Shown: positions 34,074 through 43,168, numbered from the stretch's first letter. The stretch is DNA of 64,000 nt from an uncultured Porphyromonadaceae bacterium (GCA_900541835.1 UQLL01000009.1:7974-71973), one strand, 5' to 3'. The notes: generated from the letters alone by a model not told the origin. Program-made: numbers and translations.

Positions 34074-35126
34074 ATGCAGAACCCCGACATCGACCAGATC
34101 GACACCCTTTCCACCTACGCCTACGTGGTGACATTCAAGGAGCAGCCCGGCTTCGTCATCCTCTCCGCCGTCGAAGGAATCCCCGATGTCCTCTTCTACA
34201 CCGAAGAAAGCACATACAACGGAGCCATCACCGACACGCCAACCACCCCAAAATCGGGATTCCACTCCTTCATGGACCTCATGACGGCCTGGGTCTGGTA
34301 CAAGCTGTCGGTCGGTCCCGAGGACGACGGCGGCCCCATCGACCCGCCTTATAGAGACAGTGGATGGAAATCCGAACACGCTCTGATAGGGGGAACCGGC
34401 GTTCCGGTAATGTGGGGACAAGGACACCCATACAACATACTCTGCTACGACAAAAAGGGAAGACGTGCCCTCACAGGGTGCGTTGCCACTGCGGTCGCAC
34501 AAGCCATGGCTTACTACAAGTATCCCGCATCCTACAACGGCCACACCTTCCACTGGGACGAAATGCTCGGCGTTTACTCCTGGTGCTCCGATGATAACGA
34601 GTATGCGTATTCACAGACCGGGTCCGAGCAAGGCTGGAATGACGTAGCCTTCTTGATGCGCAGCCTTGGCTATGCCGGCAACCTCAACATGAACTATGGA
34701 GTGGACGGGTCAAGTGCCAACTGCAAATATATCTACCAGACATTTCATAACTTCGGTTATGCAGGGGGAGGCACCCAAAACAGCTTCAACTACGAAAAAA
34801 TGATGAACGAAATTGACGAAGGGCGTCCGATCATCATGGAAGGATACGACAGGTCCGACATGGGACACGCATGGGTAATAGATGGTTACGTCACCCACTT
34901 CAAAGTCCGCACCTACAAAAACGGCAAGACCGAGCGAGTCGACAGAACCGACCTGGTCCACTGCAACTGGGGTTGGTGCGGATACAATAACGGCTATGCG
35001 GTGGCCAACGTGTTCGACCCCTACGAGAATTTCTCCGTTCCGCCCGAATGGATGGTAACCAGGTCCCAGTCCGCCACCGCCTATTGCAGAAAGACAAAAA
35101 TGTACATCAACATAACGCCCAATTAA
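34074..35126 (+). CDS. C10 (streptopain/SpeB-like) cysteine peptidase, propeptide and catalytic domain, lacking its own signal peptide
   Basis: 350 codons in frame with the upstream fragment. About residues 1-60 resemble the Spi/propeptide fold (STYAYVVTFKEQPGFVILSA, then GIPDVLFYTEE). The mature C10 domain has its active-site Cys in TGCVATAVAQAMAYYKYP (Cys about 136) and His in MGHAWVIDGY (His about 265), then a Trp-rich VHCNWGWCGYNNGYA. If translated only from ATG 34074 the product would have no export signal, so function depends on suppression or readthrough of the preceding TAG. One nt separates its stop from the downstream lipoprotein gene. Confidence 0.85.
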   Translation: MQNPDIDQIDTLSTYAYVVTFKEQPGFVILSAVEGIPDVLFYTEESTYNGAITDTPTTPKSGFHSFMDLMTAWVWYKLSVGPEDDGGPIDPPYRDSGWKSEHALIGGTGVPVMWGQGHPYNILCYDKKGRRALTGCVATAVAQAMAYYKYPASYNGHTFHWDEMLGVYSWCSDDNEYAYSQTGSEQGWNDVAFLMRSLGYAGNLNMNYGVDGSSANCKYIYQTFHNFGYAGGGTQNSFNYEKMMNEIDEGRPIIMEGYDRSDMGHAWVIDGYVTHFKVRTYKNGKTERVDRTDLVHCNWGWCGYNNGYAVANVFDPYENFSVPPEWMVTRSQSATAYCRKTKMYINITPN

Positions 35127-35127
35127 T

Positions 35128-35976
35128 ATGAAAACCTCGAAACTCACATGCATGGCCATCGCCGTCCTCGCCCTCGCGCTGCTGACCCTGGCATCCTGCG
35201 ATAGCAAGGATGACTCCGTGGGACCCGTAGGACATCGGTCCCCGAGAGGATTCCTCTACTACGGGTCTTCGCTGGCCTTCGAATACGATGCCTTCATGGC
35301 AATCGAGAAACCGTGGCATGCCTATTCCGACTACCGCGACGTGGCAATCATCAAGGCCGACGGCCCGGCTGTCTACCCCAATGGCACCGGCCCCATGGAC
35401 CCGTACATCTTCCCGGAAACCGACTCCCTGCCCTATCCGAGAAAAGGACTGTTCGAGAAACTCAGCGAGATGAACGGAGACAGTGGATTCGTGAAAGGGA
35501 CCCCTTACTACGACGAATTCTACCATCACATGCTCCTGCAGCATTCGCTCATAGAGGACATAACCGAAGTGCAGGTGACAGCCATGTCGGATTACGACGC
35601 TGACCACCCAAAAGGAGCGTCCCTTGCCGAAATCACCAATGTGAACTACAGCACCCTGCTTCCATTTATCCAGGCCGGCTACGATGTCACGCCTTCTTCG
35701 CGAGGCAACGGCCCCCATCCACTGCTATTGGAAATGACCAGGGCAGAAGTCGAATCCACCAATGCCCTGGACATCACCGCCAAGGATGGCTTCTGGAGAC
35801 ATTGCAAGGCTGCCGACATCCGGGCGAATCCGATCAAGATGTCCTGTGGCATGCTGGCGCTGACCTTCGACAGCAAGCCGGCGCAGGAGGCGACCATCGA
35901 GGTGGCCGTCACGGTGCAGATGCGCGGCGGCGAGTACCCGGCACGGACTTACAGGCAGACTTACAAGGTGAGATAA
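35128..35976 (+). CDS. Lipoprotein of unknown function linked to the C10 peptidase
   Basis: 282 aa. Signal peptide with lipobox LASC (acylated Cys about residue 25). The rest is not recognised; it is acidic and aromatic-rich early on (GFLYYGSSLAFEYDAFMAIE), with a beta-rich C-terminus (TIEVAVTVQMRGGEYPARTY). It begins 1 nt after the peptidase stop, so the two are almost certainly co-translated. In Bacteroides, C10 peptidases are sometimes co-encoded with propeptide-like inhibitors. I do not see that inhibitor fold here, so a partner or inhibitor role is inference. Confidence 0.75.
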   Translation: MKTSKLTCMAIAVLALALLTLASCDSKDDSVGPVGHRSPRGFLYYGSSLAFEYDAFMAIEKPWHAYSDYRDVAIIKADGPAVYPNGTGPMDPYIFPETDSLPYPRKGLFEKLSEMNGDSGFVKGTPYYDEFYHHMLLQHSLIEDITEVQVTAMSDYDADHPKGASLAEITNVNYSTLLPFIQAGYDVTPSSRGNGPHPLLLEMTRAEVESTNALDITAKDGFWRHCKAADIRANPIKMSCGMLALTFDSKPAQEATIEVAVTVQMRGGEYPARTYRQTYKVR

Positions 35977-36015
35977 ACAGTCAGGGCCGCAATCAGTCTC
36001 GGCGGTCCTCCGCGT

Positions 36016-36057
36016 AAAGCGCACGGAAGCGTTGATGCTCCCGGGCGCTTTCCTTTT
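36016..36057 (+). terminator. Terminator after the C10-lipoprotein unit
   Basis: AAAGCGC (36016-36022) pairs with GCGCTTT (36045-36051), extended inward by CGGAAGC/GCTCCCG with one mismatch, then TCCTTTT. 40 nt after the stop. Confidence 0.75.
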
Positions 36058-36117
36058 GCGGGATGAGGCTTAATCATATTTAACGCCGCCGAAAGTACGC
36101 GGTACGGTTTTTTTCAT

Positions 36118-36126
36118 TAACTTTGC
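36118..36126 (+). promoter_or_regulatory. -7 element heading the exopolysaccharide operon
   Basis: TAACTTTGC preceded by a T-run. A 114-nt leader follows with an 8-bp stem (36139-36146 with 36172-36179) enclosing a 4-bp stem, so the leader may be structured. Confidence 0.65.
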
Positions 36127-36240
36127 AAGCTCTATCCGCCGTCGGCCCGGAGTGCGCCGGACCACGCTTCCGCCGACGGGGTGCAATATCACGCGTAAAA
36201 AAACGTTAAAGAGAAAACGAATACCGAAACAACTGACCCG

Positions 36241-37056
36241 ATGTCGAAACCGAATATCCTCAGCCTCGCGCTGCTGGCGCTCCTCGGAGCGCTGCTGGTG
36301 TCCTGCTCCACGTCGAAGCAGAACATAGTCCTGATGAGCGACCTTGAGGCTTCCGCCCAGGGCAAGCTGCCCCTGTCCGCCCCCGAGCTCCGCATACAGC
36401 CCGACGACGAGCTGGCCATAAACGTCTCGGCCGAAGTGCCCGCCGCCGCCGCCATATACAACATGCCGCTCAACACCAACGTGCCGCGGACCGACCTCAA
36501 CGCGACCGTCAACACTTCCGGCCGCATCCAGACATACCGCGTCACCAAAGCCGGCGACATCACCTTCCCCGTGCTGGGCAAGCTCCACGTGGCCGGCATG
36601 ACGACATCGGCACTGGCCGACATGCTAATCAGGCGCATTGCCGAGAACGTGGAGAACCCCATCGTTACCGTCGAGCTGGTCAATTTCGAAGTAAAGATCA
36701 CCGGCGACGTCAAGATGCCCACCGTCATCAGGCCCGACAAGGAACGCTTCACCGTGCTCGACGCCATAGCCGCCGCCGGAGACATCAACGTGCCCGGACG
36801 CCGCGACAACGTCCTCGTAATCCGCGAGGAGAACGGCGAGACCACATACCACCGCCTCGACCTCACCGACTCCCGCACCTGGGACCCGCAGTACTACTAC
36901 CTCCGCCAAAACGACGTGGTATACGTGGAGCCAGGCCCCAACCGCAAGGACGAGCTCACATACAACGAGCGCCGCACTTTCAACGTCTCCCTGGCAAGCA
37001 TCATCGTAAGCGCCGCATCGGTGCTCACCTCACTGGTAATCGCCCTCACCAAGTAA
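36241..37056 (+). CDS. Polysaccharide export lipoprotein (Wza-like, Poly_export/SLBB)
   Basis: 271 aa. Lipobox LLVSC (acylated Cys about residue 22). Poly_export domain (about 48-145: LRIQPDDELAINVSAEVP, then ITFPVLGKLHVAGMTTSAL), one SLBB-type domain (about 150-225: VKITGDVKMPTVIRPDKERF, DAIAAAGDINVPGRRDNVLV, NDVVYVEPGP) and a C-terminal membrane helix (about 248-270). This makes the outer-membrane exit channel for capsule or exopolysaccharide. The chain-length protein follows 2 nt downstream. First gene of the locus. Confidence 0.92.
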   Translation: MSKPNILSLALLALLGALLVSCSTSKQNIVLMSDLEASAQGKLPLSAPELRIQPDDELAINVSAEVPAAAAIYNMPLNTNVPRTDLNATVNTSGRIQTYRVTKAGDITFPVLGKLHVAGMTTSALADMLIRRIAENVENPIVTVELVNFEVKITGDVKMPTVIRPDKERFTVLDAIAAAGDINVPGRRDNVLVIREENGETTYHRLDLTDSRTWDPQYYYLRQNDVVYVEPGPNRKDELTYNERRTFNVSLASIIVSAASVLTSLVIALTK

Positions 37057-37058
37057 CT

Positions 37059-38744
37059 ATGTCCGCAAATATCAACGAAGAAGCAAAGACTGCCGGGACG
37101 CCCCAAGCGTCCTCGCCCGAGACCAGCTTCAACTTCCGCAAACTGGGCCGCTACATGCTGAAGCGCTGGTGGTGGTTCGCCATCTCCGTGGCCGTCATCG
37201 TGGGCGGCGCCGCCTACTGGCTCAAGACCACCAACACCACCCTCACCACCTACGCCAAGGTAATGTTCAACCAGGACGAGGACGACGCCAAGCCCGCAGC
37301 CGGCATGCTCGGCTCACTCATGGCCTCCTTCAACATGGGCGGCAGCGGCGTGAACGTCGTCGACGAGATCATACGCATGCAGAGCCACTCAGCCATCAAG
37401 CGCGTAGTCAACGAGCTCGACCTCAACCGCGACTACAGCGGCTCCACATCCATGTGGAGAAAGGACATCATCTACTTCCAGAACTCCCCCATCGAGATCG
37501 AGTGCCCCGACGCGATGCTCGACACCATCTCCTACACCACCCGCTTCAAGCTCAAGATCCGCGACCACGGCCGCAAGCTCCACCTCAAGGTTAAGCAGGG
37601 CAAGCTGCGCACCGTCTTCGACCAGGACATCCCCGGACTACCCTACACCGTCACCACCCCGCTGGGAAAGTTCACCATCACCCCCACTTCTTTCTATAAG
37701 CCCGAGCACGACCTCGACTTCACGGCCTACGTCAGCAACCCCGACGACGCCGCCCAGGAGTGGTTCACCAACATCGACGCCTACCTCGACAAGAAGAAGT
37801 CCAACGCCGTAGAGATCAAGGTCGACGACAAGAACGCCAAGCGCGCACGCGCAATCGCCAACTGCGTCATCGACCAGTATAACATCAACTCCGTGGCCGA
37901 CCGCTCCGCCCGCTCCAAGGCAACCCTCGACTTCCTCAACGACCGCCTCCTCAAGCTCTACAACGAGCTCGAGCGCAGCGGGTCCGGGATAGCCGCCTAC
38001 AAGGAGCGCAACAAGATCGTCAACCCCGAGGCCGAGGCCGAGTACATCTTCAAGATGAAAGGCGGCGCCACCTCCACCCTCATCGAGCAGGAGACCCAGC
38101 TCGGCATCCTCCGCATGCGACGCGACTTCCTCGCCGCGTCGCATAACAAGCACGCCCTCATACCCGTCACCTCCATCGAGGGACAGAGCACCGACGCCGT
38201 CAACGCCGCCGTCAACAGCTACAACGAACTCGTGCTGCAGCTCATGCAGATGCAGGCCAGCGCCAAGGGCAACAACTCCACCATGCGCCATCTCGAAAGC
38301 CAGATCGAAGCCCTGCGAGCCAACATGATCACCAGCATCGACCGCTCCATCTCGGCCATGCAGATTTCCATCAAGCGCATGAGCTCCGAGAACGGCACCG
38401 TCGACAGCCGCATCTCCTCCATCCCCCGCATGGAGCAGGAACTCACAAACATGATGCGCGACAACGAGATCAAGAACCGCATCTACGCCTACCTGCTGCA
38501 GAAGCGCGAGGAGACCGAAGTCAAGCTGGTACGCACACTGCCCACCGGCACCATCATCGACGAGGCCTGGACCAACGGCGACACCGCCCGGCCCAAGAAG
38601 ACCCTCGTGCTCGCGGGCGCCGCCCTGCTCGCCCTGCTCATCCCCGGATGCATCCTCTTCACCGGCTACCGCCGCCAGGCCGTCACCGCCGACAAGACCC
38701 GACGCAAGCAGGAGGAAGACGAACTTACCGACGAAATCGGCTGA
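37059..38744 (+). CDS. Polysaccharide chain-length determinant / co-polymerase (Wzz/GumC type)
   Basis: 561 aa inner-membrane protein. N-terminal helix (about 37-55, WWWFAISVAVIVGGAAYWL), a long periplasmic region with coiled-coil segments (about 290-470), the GNVR-like stretch RISSIPRMEQELTNMMRDNE near 450, and a C-terminal helix (about 510-530). It has no C-terminal tyrosine-kinase domain, so any kinase would be a separate gene outside this window. It controls polymer length together with the Wza-like protein encoded 2 nt upstream. Confidence 0.9.
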   Translation: MSANINEEAKTAGTPQASSPETSFNFRKLGRYMLKRWWWFAISVAVIVGGAAYWLKTTNTTLTTYAKVMFNQDEDDAKPAAGMLGSLMASFNMGGSGVNVVDEIIRMQSHSAIKRVVNELDLNRDYSGSTSMWRKDIIYFQNSPIEIECPDAMLDTISYTTRFKLKIRDHGRKLHLKVKQGKLRTVFDQDIPGLPYTVTTPLGKFTITPTSFYKPEHDLDFTAYVSNPDDAAQEWFTNIDAYLDKKKSNAVEIKVDDKNAKRARAIANCVIDQYNINSVADRSARSKATLDFLNDRLLKLYNELERSGSGIAAYKERNKIVNPEAEAEYIFKMKGGATSTLIEQETQLGILRMRRDFLAASHNKHALIPVTSIEGQSTDAVNAAVNSYNELVLQLMQMQASAKGNNSTMRHLESQIEALRANMITSIDRSISAMQISIKRMSSENGTVDSRISSIPRMEQELTNMMRDNEIKNRIYAYLLQKREETEVKLVRTLPTGTIIDEAWTNGDTARPKKTLVLAGAALLALLIPGCILFTGYRRQAVTADKTRRKQEEDELTDEIG

Positions 38745-38771
38745 CCCATGGAGATGGTCCCGCTCCGCGAC

Positions 38772-38858
38772 CTTGTAGAGACGCTCCCTGGTGCGTCCGA
38801 ACATGCCGACATGAGGGGACACCGAATGAGCGGACGCACCAGGGTGCGTCCCTACAAG
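38772..38858. repeat. Long inverted repeat made of two palindromes
   Basis: 28-bp arms (38772-38799 with 38831-38858, two mismatches) and a 31-nt loop. Each arm itself contains the GGACGCACC-NN-GGTGCGTCC palindrome (right copy 38832-38851 perfect, left copy degenerate). It lies in the 153-nt gap between the Wzz-like and Wzy-like genes and could attenuate transcription within the locus. Confidence 0.65.
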
Positions 38859-38897
38859 CTGCTCTCCATTTTTAATTTACTTAATTTTTAGCCCGCA

Positions 38898-40340
38898 GTG
38901 GAAAAGACAGTGCCGAAATACAAGATCGTGGCCAGGATGCTGCTCGCAGTGTTCTGGGTGTTAGGCACATATCTATTCCCCATCCAGGAGCTGGTGCCTG
39001 GCGCGGCCGACGCGGCCAGGGCCACCGGCTCCATAGTCAGCGACGCACTCATCATCCTGGCGGGCCTGTGGACGCTGCGCGCCCGCATCGACATCGCCCT
39101 CTACATCGTCCTGCTGCTCATAGGCGGCGTCAGCGCCTGGTACAACGACATTCCCGCCGTGATGGCCATCAACGGACTGCGCGCATACCTGCTGCCCCTC
39201 TCGCTGCTCATCATCGTGCGCTACCTTCTCTCCACACGCGAGCGAGTGCGCTACTTCCTGCCCCGATTCGAGAAGTCGCTCTACATCTTCCTGCTGCTCC
39301 AGTTCCCGGTCATGGTCATACAGTGCCTGCGCTGGGGCGCCTACGACAACGTGGGAGGCTCGCTGGGATGGATGAGGTCAGGCACCATATCCACGCTCAT
39401 CTACCTCATCAGCTTCTACCTGATGGTGCGCCGCTGGGACGACTCCAGGACCTACCTGGAGAACCTGAAGCAGAACTACATGCTGCTCGTCTGCCTCTTC
39501 CCGTCCATGCTCAACGAGACCAAGATCTCGTTCGTCTACCTGGCCATGTACTTCTTCTTCCTGGTGCCCATGGACCGCATGTTCCTCAAGCGCATGCTGT
39601 ACGTGATCCCTCTCATGCTCCTGTCCATCGGAGGCGCCCTCGCACTGTACATCACCATCCTGGGCGGCGCCACCATCGACGACTACGAGGGCACACAGAC
39701 CGACGTGACCTCCTCCAAGTTCATCAGCGAATACATGGTCGGCAACGACGAGGTGCGCACATTGGTGCTCGACGGCTACATGGAGACCGTCATGCCCGAC
39801 GTGCAGGAGGCGGACTTCGCCCGCGGCCTGAAGTACGCAGTGCTCCCCATCATCCTCAGCGACACGCCCCACGCCTGGTACGTGGGATTCGGTCCAAGCC
39901 AGTTCAAGGGTGGCACCACCCTGGAGACCACGCCATTCGCCAAGGAGTACGAATGGCTGCTGCGCGGCACCGAGATGAGCGTGATGTCATACCTCATCGA
40001 CCTGGGGGTGGCCGGCCTGCTGTGGCTCGCCTGGTACATCATCGTGCTCTTCCGCTTCTTCCACCGCGTCCGCAAACGCTCGAAGCGCATAACCTGGAAC
40101 ACGGTGCTGATACTGCTAATCTCTCTGGCCTACTTCCCCCTGCACACCCTGTTCATCCCCATGATAGTCTTCACCTTCGTGGCCATGATGAGCAGCCGCG
40201 TACCCCTGTTCAGATATGCCCCGCGGCCGTCCGGCTGGCTGCTCAAGCCCATGCCGGAAACCGCCGGCCCACACGCACCGACGCACGCAAAGTGCGGGCC
40301 CGAAACTCCCGTCTCCCATGCCGCTGCCACTCGAAAATAA
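38898..40340 (+). CDS. Multispanning membrane protein, putative O-antigen/exopolysaccharide polymerase (Wzy-like)
   Basis: 480 aa with about 10-11 membrane helices and a large periplasmic loop near 255-365, the layout of Wzy polymerases. No strong sequence motif exists for this family, so the call rests on topology and on its place between the Wzz-like and Wzx-like genes. The frame opens with GTG at 38898. The first ATG (38937) would drop 13 residues and is a real alternative. The ~35-residue C-terminal tail is His/Pro-rich and low-complexity. Confidence 0.7.
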   Translation: MEKTVPKYKIVARMLLAVFWVLGTYLFPIQELVPGAADAARATGSIVSDALIILAGLWTLRARIDIALYIVLLLIGGVSAWYNDIPAVMAINGLRAYLLPLSLLIIVRYLLSTRERVRYFLPRFEKSLYIFLLLQFPVMVIQCLRWGAYDNVGGSLGWMRSGTISTLIYLISFYLMVRRWDDSRTYLENLKQNYMLLVCLFPSMLNETKISFVYLAMYFFFLVPMDRMFLKRMLYVIPLMLLSIGGALALYITILGGATIDDYEGTQTDVTSSKFISEYMVGNDEVRTLVLDGYMETVMPDVQEADFARGLKYAVLPIILSDTPHAWYVGFGPSQFKGGTTLETTPFAKEYEWLLRGTEMSVMSYLIDLGVAGLLWLAWYIIVLFRFFHRVRKRSKRITWNTVLILLISLAYFPLHTLFIPMIVFTFVAMMSSRVPLFRYAPRPSGWLLKPMPETAGPHAPTHAKCGPETPVSHAAATRK

Positions 40341-40398
40341 CCAGGAACCCCGCTGCAGCGCCGATACCGCCCCTCATCCCCCCGCTAACGGTTCCCAG

Positions 40399-41961
40399 AT
40401 GAACGAGCCGCGCGAACAGGTAGGCAGGAGCATAGGCCGCAACTCCGTCTACATGGTGGTGCGCACGGTGCTCATCATGCTCGTCAGCCTCTACACATCC
40501 CGGCTGGCCCTGGAGCTGCTGGGCGAAACCGACTACGGCATATACTCCCTTGTGGCCGGTTTCGTAATCTTCTTCGGCTTTCTCAACATCTCCATGGAGC
40601 GCAGCATCACCCGCTTCCTGCTCTACGAGAAAGGCGCCGGCACCCCCGAGTCCCTGCGCCGCATGTTCAACGTGGCCATGATAGCCCAGTTCTGCATCGT
40701 CGGCGTGGTGCTGCTCTTCGGCGAGACCATCGGCCTGTGGTGGGTCAACCACCGCCTCAACATACCGGACGGGCGCATGGACGCCACCAACTGGGTCTAC
40801 CAGCTCTCGCTCGTCACCCTCTGCCTCAACATCGTCAAGGTACCCTACAACTCCATGATCGTGGCCTTCGAGAAGCTGTCGTTCTACGCTTTCTTCTCCA
40901 TGGGCGAGGTGCTGCTCCGCCTGGGCTGCATCCTGGCGCTTCTGCTGCTGCACGACCACCTGCTCATCATCTACGCCGCGCAGTTCCTGGCCGTCACCTT
41001 GGTGGTGGTGGGCGTCTACCGCCTCTACTGCACTCACGCGCGCTGCTTCGGCCGGAGCTGCCGCTTCTCCTTCTACTGGAACCCGAAGTGGTTCCGCGAC
41101 CTCATCGCCTTCTGCGGCTGGAGCACCCTGGGGAGCATGGCGGCCCTGGGTGCCATGCAAGGAGTGTCGCTAATCCTAAACCACTACTTCGGCGTGGTCG
41201 CCAACAGCGCCTTCGGCCTGGCCATCATGGTGCAGCAGGCCTCCTTCTCCATCCTGGCCAGCTTCCAGACGGCCTTCTCGCCAAAACTTGTAGCCCTGTA
41301 TGCCCAGGGACTGCTCGACCGCCTGCGTCCATTCATCTACAAGCTCGGCAAGTACTCTTTCTACATGGCCGCCGCACTGCTCACCCCGCTGTGCCTCAAC
41401 ATCGACACTGCCCTGCACGTCTGGCTCGGCGACCAGATACCCACCTTCACCGGCACCTTCTCGCTGCTCTGCATGGTCAGCAACGGCATCGACTGCCTGG
41501 CGGCCCCCGGCTTAGTCTGCAACCAGGCCACCGGCCGCGTCCGCAACTTCAACATCATCTGGAGCGTGCTGCTGCTGGCCAACCTGCCCCTGAGCGCCCT
41601 CTGCATCAAGCTCACCGGATGGGCACCGGCCGCCTTCGCCGTGCGAGTGTCCATGACGGCCATCATCTACATCTTCATCACCTACATGATGCGACTGCAG
41701 ATAGGCCTCGGCTTCTGGCACTACCTCTACCAGTCGCTGCTGCGGCCGCTGCCCATCTTCGCCGTGGCTGCCGGCGCCGCCTTCCTCATGCACTCCGCCA
41801 CAGGCCCCGGAGTGCTCAACGCCGTGGGCAACGCCCTGCTCTTCTGGGCCGTCATGGGCGCAGGCATATACATCTTCGGCCTGGGCGCCGAGGAGCGCCA
41901 CAAGGTCAGGAACCAATTACGCGCACGCCTGCGCACCATCCAACACCCCCAAAGACCATGA
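40399..41961 (+). CDS. Polysaccharide flippase / oligosaccharide translocase (Wzx-like, MATE superfamily)
   Basis: 520 aa with about 12-14 membrane helices. N-terminal RSIGRNSVYMVVRTVLIMLV and YTSRLALELLGETDYGIYSL match the polysaccharide-transport (Wzx) opening. Moves lipid-linked repeat units across the inner membrane. I chose MNEPREQVGRSIG (40399). An earlier ATG at 40318 overlaps the previous gene and adds a poor-complexity segment. The GT2 gene overlaps its stop by 4 nt. Confidence 0.88.
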   Translation: MNEPREQVGRSIGRNSVYMVVRTVLIMLVSLYTSRLALELLGETDYGIYSLVAGFVIFFGFLNISMERSITRFLLYEKGAGTPESLRRMFNVAMIAQFCIVGVVLLFGETIGLWWVNHRLNIPDGRMDATNWVYQLSLVTLCLNIVKVPYNSMIVAFEKLSFYAFFSMGEVLLRLGCILALLLLHDHLLIIYAAQFLAVTLVVVGVYRLYCTHARCFGRSCRFSFYWNPKWFRDLIAFCGWSTLGSMAALGAMQGVSLILNHYFGVVANSAFGLAIMVQQASFSILASFQTAFSPKLVALYAQGLLDRLRPFIYKLGKYSFYMAAALLTPLCLNIDTALHVWLGDQIPTFTGTFSLLCMVSNGIDCLAAPGLVCNQATGRVRNFNIIWSVLLLANLPLSALCIKLTGWAPAAFAVRVSMTAIIYIFITYMMRLQIGLGFWHYLYQSLLRPLPIFAVAAGAAFLMHSATGPGVLNAVGNALLFWAVMGAGIYIFGLGAEERHKVRNQLRARLRTIQHPQRP

Positions 41962-43028
41962 CCACCGCACCAAAAGTCACCGTTATCATCCCGGCATACT
42001 GCGCCGCCGACCACCTGCACGTAGCCATCGATTCCCTCCGCGCCCAGACGCTGACGGACTTCGAGGCCATCATAGTCGAAGACCGCAGCCCCGACCAGGA
42101 TGCCACCCTGCATGCGGCCGAAGACATCGCGGCCTCCGACTCCCGCTTCCGCGTGGCCCGCACCCCGGTCAACTCCGGCGGTGGCCCGGCGCGCAACGTA
42201 GGCATCGAACTGGCCCGCGGCGAGTACATAGCCACTCTTGACGCCGACGACTCCCTCGCACCCGACGCCCTTGAGAACCTATACCGCGTCGCCAAGCTCC
42301 ACAACGCCGACCAGGTCTGCTACGCCATGGAGTACCACTACGCCACCGGATACGTCACCGGCCATAGCGAAGACGCAACAGAAACCGTATACACCGATCC
42401 CCACGAGATAAAGGAGCTCGCCCTGTGCAACTTCTCGCCATCCTACGAGCCCGGACGCAGGCAATACCCCCAATTCACCGGCTGCTCCCGCCTCTACCGC
42501 CGATCCCTGCTCATCGAACACAACGTCCGCTTCCCCACCCAGCACCACTTCCTCAGCGAGGACATGGCATTCATCTACGAGAGTATGCGCCACGTCCGCA
42601 CCGTCGTAGCCCTCAACAACTCCTACTACCGCTATACCATGAGAGAGAGTTCCACCACCCACACCCCCCGCGAAGACATGATCGAGCGGTCCGTGGAGGC
42701 GGCCGAATACTTCGTCGACATGGTGCGCCGCGACCCTGACGCGCCGGCCGTGGGTGTGCACAACGCCTGGGGATACGCCATCGGCGCCGTACGCGCATAC
42801 CTCAAGGTCATGTTCGTCTCCCCCCGGTCGCTGCGCTTCAAGCGCCGGTGGATGCGCCGCCAGGCCGACCTGCCCCTGTTCCGCACCATCTACGAGCAGT
42901 ACCCCTGGCGCCGCATGCCCCGCCGCCACCGCCTCGGCTTCATCGCCTTCTACCGCAAACGCTTCTGGCTCCTCTACACACTCATCGTAGGACAGGAAAA
43001 AGTGCGCCGCCTCCTCCGCCACCGCTGA
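41958..43028 (+). CDS. Glycosyltransferase family 2
   Basis: 356 aa. GT-A fold: VTVIIPAYCAADHLHVAIDS with LRAQTLTDFEAIIVEDRSPD following, then GPARNVGIELARGEYIATLD with the metal-binding ADD (DADDS near residue 95), then FTGCSRLYRRSLL and the acidic LSEDMAFIYES near 200. Transfers a sugar to the growing lipid-linked repeat unit at the cytoplasmic face. A basic C-terminal tail (KVRRLLRHR) may bind the membrane. Start ATG overlaps the flippase stop by 4 nt. Confidence 0.92.
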   Translation: MTTAPKVTVIIPAYCAADHLHVAIDSLRAQTLTDFEAIIVEDRSPDQDATLHAAEDIAASDSRFRVARTPVNSGGGPARNVGIELARGEYIATLDADDSLAPDALENLYRVAKLHNADQVCYAMEYHYATGYVTGHSEDATETVYTDPHEIKELALCNFSPSYEPGRRQYPQFTGCSRLYRRSLLIEHNVRFPTQHHFLSEDMAFIYESMRHVRTVVALNNSYYRYTMRESSTTHTPREDMIERSVEAAEYFVDMVRRDPDAPAVGVHNAWGYAIGAVRAYLKVMFVSPRSLRFKRRWMRRQADLPLFRTIYEQYPWRRMPRRHRLGFIAFYRKRFWLLYTLIVGQEKVRRLLRHR

Positions 43029-43159
43029 CCCGGGTTTAAATTACCAAAACAGGGGGCTTGTCAATGCATAAAATCACTCAGAATAGCCGGTTAAACACGT
43101 TTACCGGACTCCAATAATTTTTAAAAGGCCATTCCACTATAAAAGCAAAATATTTTCAT
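43029..43159. other. Intergenic region, AT-rich
   Basis: About 130 nt between GT2 and the next promoter. AT-rich, no gene seen. It separates the locus into two transcription units. Confidence 0.4.
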
Positions 43160-43168
43160 TAACTTTGC
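43160..43168 (+). promoter_or_regulatory. -7 element for the radical SAM - GT4 unit
   Basis: TAACTTTGC in the context TTTTCATTAACTTTGCAAG, the same context as the element at 36118 that heads the locus. This suggests the two units are co-regulated. Confidence 0.65.

Noticed and set aside
40737..41957. Plus-strand frame continuous with the GT2 gene, which would add about 400 residues
   Set aside because: This part overlaps the Wzx-like flippase in another frame and is Arg/His/Pro-rich. The GT2 fold starts at MTTAPKVTVIIPAY (41958).
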